Shown: positions 61,606-64,000 of the stretch, in pieces | Layout: each line of letters opens with the position of its first letter | Numbering within the stretch: the first letter of the stretch is position 1 | Source of the DNA: Methanoregula sp. | Lineage (GTDB): Archaea > Halobacteriota > Methanomicrobia > Methanomicrobiales > Methanospirillaceae | Length of the DNA stretch: 64,000 nt | Direction of reading: 5' to 3' | Assembly: GCA_041645435.1 (NCBI GenBank) | Contig: JBAZQB010000005.1 | Coordinates: 62,001 to 126,000 of the forward strand | Made by a program: the position numbers and the translations under genes | The notes under the pieces: model-generated | Seen by the model: only the letters and a program-made list of their open reading frames with translations | What the model was told of the DNA's origin: nothing | Databases searched by the model: none

Positions 61606-61625
61606 AGTTCTCGCCCCTTACTACC

Positions 61626-62090
61626 TCAGCAGGTCCCGCCGCACCCGCAACCGCACCCACTGTCTTTCCCGCCGGCCTTCTTGTCCGGGGTTGCAGTCTT
61701 TTTCGTCCGGCCTTCACCCTTCCAGCACGCAGCAGCGATCTTCTCGATATCGTCGTTCGTGTAGGATTTCGATGGTCCTTTGGTGATGCCGAGTTCGGTC
61801 ACGACAAGGTGCTGTCCTGCTGCAACTCCCTGTGCACCGGCAATCTTCTTTGCGCACAGCATCGGGCAGCCATCGAGGATGACGACTTCATCGGCATTCA
61901 TCGCGTTGGCGACAAGGCTTTCCGCACCGATCGCGAGCAGTGAAGCGCAGGCGATGCTCCCGTACCCTTCCTCCGTCAGCTGGAGAGCCGCGAGGTTGGT
62001 CAGTTGTCCGACATTTGCCTGCCCGGCACAGGGAAAGATGATCCTTTTTGGTTCGTTTGCTCCGCATGAACATGTGGATTTTTCTGTCAT
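61626..62090 (-). CDS. Putative zinc-binding DGC-domain protein (paralog 2, Cys-rich tail)
   Basis: This protein of about 154 residues starts MTEKSTCSCGANEPKRIIFP. VVILDGCPMLCAKKIAG holds the Asp-Gly-Cys-x-x-x-Cys core, and FPCAGQANVGQLTNLAALQL the N-terminal glycine loop. The C-terminus ends SGCGCGCGGTC, a metal-binding-like run of Cys. ATG at 62090 has GGAGTGA upstream. Start of next gene overlaps its upstream region. Confidence 0.85.
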   Translation of the reverse strand: MTEKSTCSCGANEPKRIIFPCAGQANVGQLTNLAALQLTEEGYGSIACASLLAIGAESLVANAMNADEVVILDGCPMLCAKKIAGAQGVAAGQHLVVTELGITKGPSKSYTNDDIEKIAAACWKGEGRTKKTATPDKKAGGKDSGCGCGCGGTC

Positions 62091-62095
62091 TATTT

Positions 62096-62332
62096 TCACT
62101 CCGTTAATATTTTCTTGATCTCATTCACATCAGGCACCCGGCCTTCCGCCCGCACTTCACCGTTAATGGAGAGTGCCGGCGGGAGCATGACACCACGCCC
62201 GACAATTTCGACAAGGTCGTCCACTTTGACGATCTCTGCCGTGATCTTCAGCTCCTTTACTGCCTGTTCGGCATTGGCAAAGAGACGCCTGCACTTTGCA
62301 CAGCCGGTTCCGAGAATTTCAATTTTTGTCAT
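62096..62332 (-). CDS. Small thioredoxin-like redox protein (MTH895 type)
   Basis: The 78-residue thioredoxin-fold protein has active-site ILGTGCAKCRRLF (C-x-x-C) and the cis-Pro loop region VMLPPALSINGEV. It matches the redox-active disulfide family of methanogens, which may be reduced by the FTR-like protein encoded nearby. It also fits glutaredoxin-like arsenic enzymes. Confidence 0.92.
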   Translation of the reverse strand: MTKIEILGTGCAKCRRLFANAEQAVKELKITAEIVKVDDLVEIVGRGVMLPPALSINGEVRAEGRVPDVNEIKKILTE

Positions 62333-62362
62333 GAGGTCACACCAGGATGGACATGTTTTGCT

Positions 62363-62626
62363 TCATGTTTTCACCGGCGCTTTCCTGTATTCTTCGAGGA
62401 GCGCACGGGCATATTCCTCCTCGACATTCCGGGGAATGTAATTGTACACCTTTATTCGTTTGAGGAGTGCAGCCCGGATCTCCGGTTCGTTTTTCAGGTT
62501 CTGCGTTGTTACTTCTGCAATGCATTCATCGAGCATACAGATCCCGGTCGGAATCCCGTTGATCGGGATTTGCCGGATCCGCCGGAGTGCATCGGCAGCA
62601 CAGCAGGGTTTGTTGTCGTATTCCAT
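62363..62626 (-). CDS. Small conserved protein of unknown function (87 residues)
   Basis: It begins MEYDNKPCCAADALRRIRQI and has PINGIPTGICMLDECIAEVT and VYNYIPRNVEEEYARALLEE. One CC pair lies near the start. I recall similar proteins in methanogen redox clusters, sometimes labelled NAC family, but no function is established. GAGGTGC precedes the ATG at 62626. Confidence 0.75.
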   Translation of the reverse strand: MEYDNKPCCAADALRRIRQIPINGIPTGICMLDECIAEVTTQNLKNEPEIRAALLKRIKVYNYIPRNVEEEYARALLEEYRKAPVKT

Positions 62627-62634
62627 AGAGCACC

Positions 62635-63030
62635 TCACACGAGCGGGGGCGAGAATGTCGCCAGCAGGAGCAACCCTTTGTCTCCGGCCTCGACGCGGTG
62701 CACCTGATCAGAGGGCATGATCCCGACAACACCGGGGATGTAGGGAATCTTTGTTCCGGCAAGCGTGCAGGCCCCGGCACCTCTCAGCACATCATGGATC
62801 TCAACCTGACCGGCATGCGTGTGATCACCAATGGCACAGCCGGGATCAATTCGTACGTGATGCAGGCTCATACGCCCCCCGGTATCTTTTCCTGTCACCA
62901 GGTGCCGGAGAAAGACCCCGGCAAACTTCGGGTGCGGATTCCACGGCAGGGATTCCAGCGTGACTGTCTGTCCGGGCACGACTACCGTGGCGTGCCGGTC
63001 TGATAATTGGTTTGGTTCCAAAAGGCTCAC
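62635..63030 (-). CDS. Cupin-domain protein, first gene of the arsenic/redox operon
   Basis: The 131-residue cupin has GCAIGDHTHAGQVEIHDVLR with the metal-binding His-x-His and Glu, and the second motif VGIMPSDQVHRVEAGDKG. It may bind a metal or sense a ligand. GTG start at 63030; the whole downstream set (62626 to 58417) is closely spaced and probably one transcript from the promoter at 63065-63085. Confidence 0.85.
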   Translation of the reverse strand: MSLLEPNQLSDRHATVVVPGQTVTLESLPWNPHPKFAGVFLRHLVTGKDTGGRMSLHHVRIDPGCAIGDHTHAGQVEIHDVLRGAGACTLAGTKIPYIPGVVGIMPSDQVHRVEAGDKGLLLLATFSPPLV

Positions 63031-63064
63031 TTCATTTCAAATTTTGTTGAATCAATGTAAACAG

Positions 63065-63085
63065 GGCAAGATTATATATCTTGCC
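63065..63085. promoter_or_regulatory. ArsR operator/palindromic bidirectional promoter
   Basis: GGCAAGAT and ATCTTGCC form a perfect 8-bp inverted repeat around TATAT, so the palindrome holds a TATA-like core readable in both directions. The ArsR-type gene starts 19 bases to the right and the cupin operon 35 bases to the left. Further out, TCACTTCA and TGAAGTGA elements mirror each other. This suggests one site where ArsR blocks both promoters. Confidence 0.75.
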
Positions 63086-63103
63086 ATTTCAGATTAATTT
63101 GAA

Positions 63104-63496
63104 GTGAAACGCGTGAACCTGTCCTGTTGCGGGACAAAAAGTAAGAAGGACTCCGGGGAAACGGAAATGGATCTTCCCGAGCAAATTCAGAAGGACCTCG
63201 ATGACCTCGGGGGATTCGAAGCCCTTGCGGAGCGGATCCCTGCATCCGGGGATCTTGAGAGGGAGAGCCGGATCTATCACGCGCTTGCCGACCCGCTGAG
63301 GCTGACTATCCTCTACCTGCTCCGCGATCAACCGCTCTGTGTCTGCGTCATCAACCGGTTCATGCGCCTTGCCGGGTCGAAACTCTCCTATCACCTGAAT
63401 ATTTTGAAAGAGAGTGGGCTGATCGAAGGCGAATATCACGGCAACTGGATCATCTACAGCATCACCGAACGCGGGCGCAAGGCGCTGGCATCATGA
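63104..63496 (+). CDS. arsR: ArsR family transcriptional regulator
   Basis: The 130-residue winged-helix repressor has the metal-sensing segment LLRDQPLCVCVINRFMRLAG (Cys-x-Cys in the recognition-helix area, as in arsenic sensors) and the recognition helix GSKLSYHLNILKESGLIEGE. A Cys pair sits in NLSCCGTK near the N-terminus. GTG at 63104 is used; the gene is divergent from the redox/arsenic operon it likely controls. The transcript would have little or no leader. Confidence 0.9.
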   Translation: MKRVNLSCCGTKSKKDSGETEMDLPEQIQKDLDDLGGFEALAERIPASGDLERESRIYHALADPLRLTILYLLRDQPLCVCVINRFMRLAGSKLSYHLNILKESGLIEGEYHGNWIIYSITERGRKALAS

Positions 63497-63730
63497 ACCC
63501 GGTGCGTTCTCTCATCGTCGGAGTGTACTATATTGTCAAAATTAACGGGAATGGGATAATCTGAATTCGGTGATTCTCATAGAACAGGAACGGTTCGGGC
63601 ATTTCAAAAAATCCCGAATATCTTTTATTTACTTCAAGCTCCACCATCCAATGATGAAGATCATAAAGAAAATTCATCTTGGTGGAATAAACCGGAGAAT
63701 CGGAACCCTTCTAAATACGGGGAGGGTACT

Positions 63731-64000
63731 ATGGATCTTCTGAGCGCAGCGGAATTCTCCGCATCCGGCCCGGTCAAAAAAGACCTGATGAAAACCGCAG
63801 GTTCGAACATAGTGATCGTCGGCCTTGAAACAGGGCAGGTGATTCCGCCGCACCCGGAACCGTATGCCGTCGTGTTTGTTGTTCTGCAAGGTAAAGGGGT
63901 TATCACATCGGGAGCCGTTGAGCATCCTGTGAAACCCTGGCATCTCGTATCGGTGAAAAAGGATGAGAACCGGGGGATCCGCTGTGATCAGAAGATGGTC
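63731..64000 (+). CDS. Cupin-domain protein (cut by right edge)
   Basis: The ATG at 63731 has GGGGAGGG upstream. The visible 90 residues start MDLLSAAEFSASGPVKKDLM and include ETGQVIPPHPEPYAVVFVVL, a cupin motif 1 with His and Glu. The rest lies beyond the window. The gap from 63497 to 63730 has A/T-rich sequence near 63590-63640 but no gene. Confidence 0.75.
   Translation, partial: MDLLSAAEFSASGPVKKDLMKTAGSNIVIVGLETGQVIPPHPEPYAVVFVVLQGKGVITSGAVEHPVKPWHLVSVKKDENRGIRCDQKMV

Overview
The window is archaeal and comes from a methanogen, most likely a Methanoregula-type member of the Methanomicrobiales. The evidence is the F420-dependent methanogenesis genes (mer, mtd), a complete mtr (methyl-H4MPT:coenzyme M methyltransferase) operon, Tfx and NrpR regulators, an archaeal-order S10/spc ribosomal protein operon with eukaryote-type members (S4e, L19e, L32e), AMP phosphorylase and a large exported S-layer-like protein. 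This placement is inferred from gene content and remembered family sequences; no database search was run.

Layout. 1-181: 5' end of a thymidylate synthase gene (minus). 971-7021: S-layer-type protein, AMP phosphorylase and a repeat-containing membrane-anchored surface protein. 7198-15426: tRNA-Arg, a dUTPase/dCTP deaminase family protein overlapping nrpR, a tubulin/FtsZ-like GTPase with a long disordered tail, mer, a GalT-like protein, mtd, and tfx divergent from mtd. 15590-15935: hairpin-rich, apparently non-coding segment upstream of the ribosomal operon. 16088-30739: uninterrupted operon from L3 to cytidylate kinase (22 ribosomal proteins, RNase P protein 1, SecY, adenylate kinase, an EMC3/YidC-like membrane protein). 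30841-38145: assorted genes, including an M50-like protease, MarC, an APC permease, a tandem rubredoxin with a histone H1-like tail, an S-layer-module protein and a TPR protein. 38593-44207: mtrEDCBAF, then an MtrA-MtrG fusion, then mtrH (minus).

44765-49250 is a looser region with a lactate permease and small or unknown genes. 49255-54922 is an accessory, defence-like island: an orphan antitoxin with a possibly cut-off toxin, an AT-rich two-gene operon (HEPN protein plus a 1224-residue SIR2 protein resembling defence-associated sirtuins), a decayed restriction/methylase C-terminus and a NERD-domain protein. 54990-55565 is an unusual G/C-rich palindromic repeat array, followed by a run of tiny open frames. 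56419-58139 holds small metabolic genes. 58417-63496 is an arsenic/thiol-redox operon (Acr3, C_GCAxxG_C_C protein, second permease, two DGC zinc-binding proteins, an FTR-like catalytic protein, thioredoxin-like protein, cupin) read away from a divergent ArsR repressor gene across a palindromic TATA/operator. A partial cupin gene runs off the right edge.

The strongest candidates for something new are: (1) the HEPN + SIR2 operon; (2) the MtrA-MtrG fusion, which shares a 509-bp block with the genuine mtrA that is identical by eye; (3) the hairpin-rich RNA candidate upstream of L3; (4) the 54990-55565 repeat array and a separate pair of about 130-bp double-hairpin repeats at 32231 and 47781; and (5) the double rubredoxin with a lysine/alanine-rich tail.
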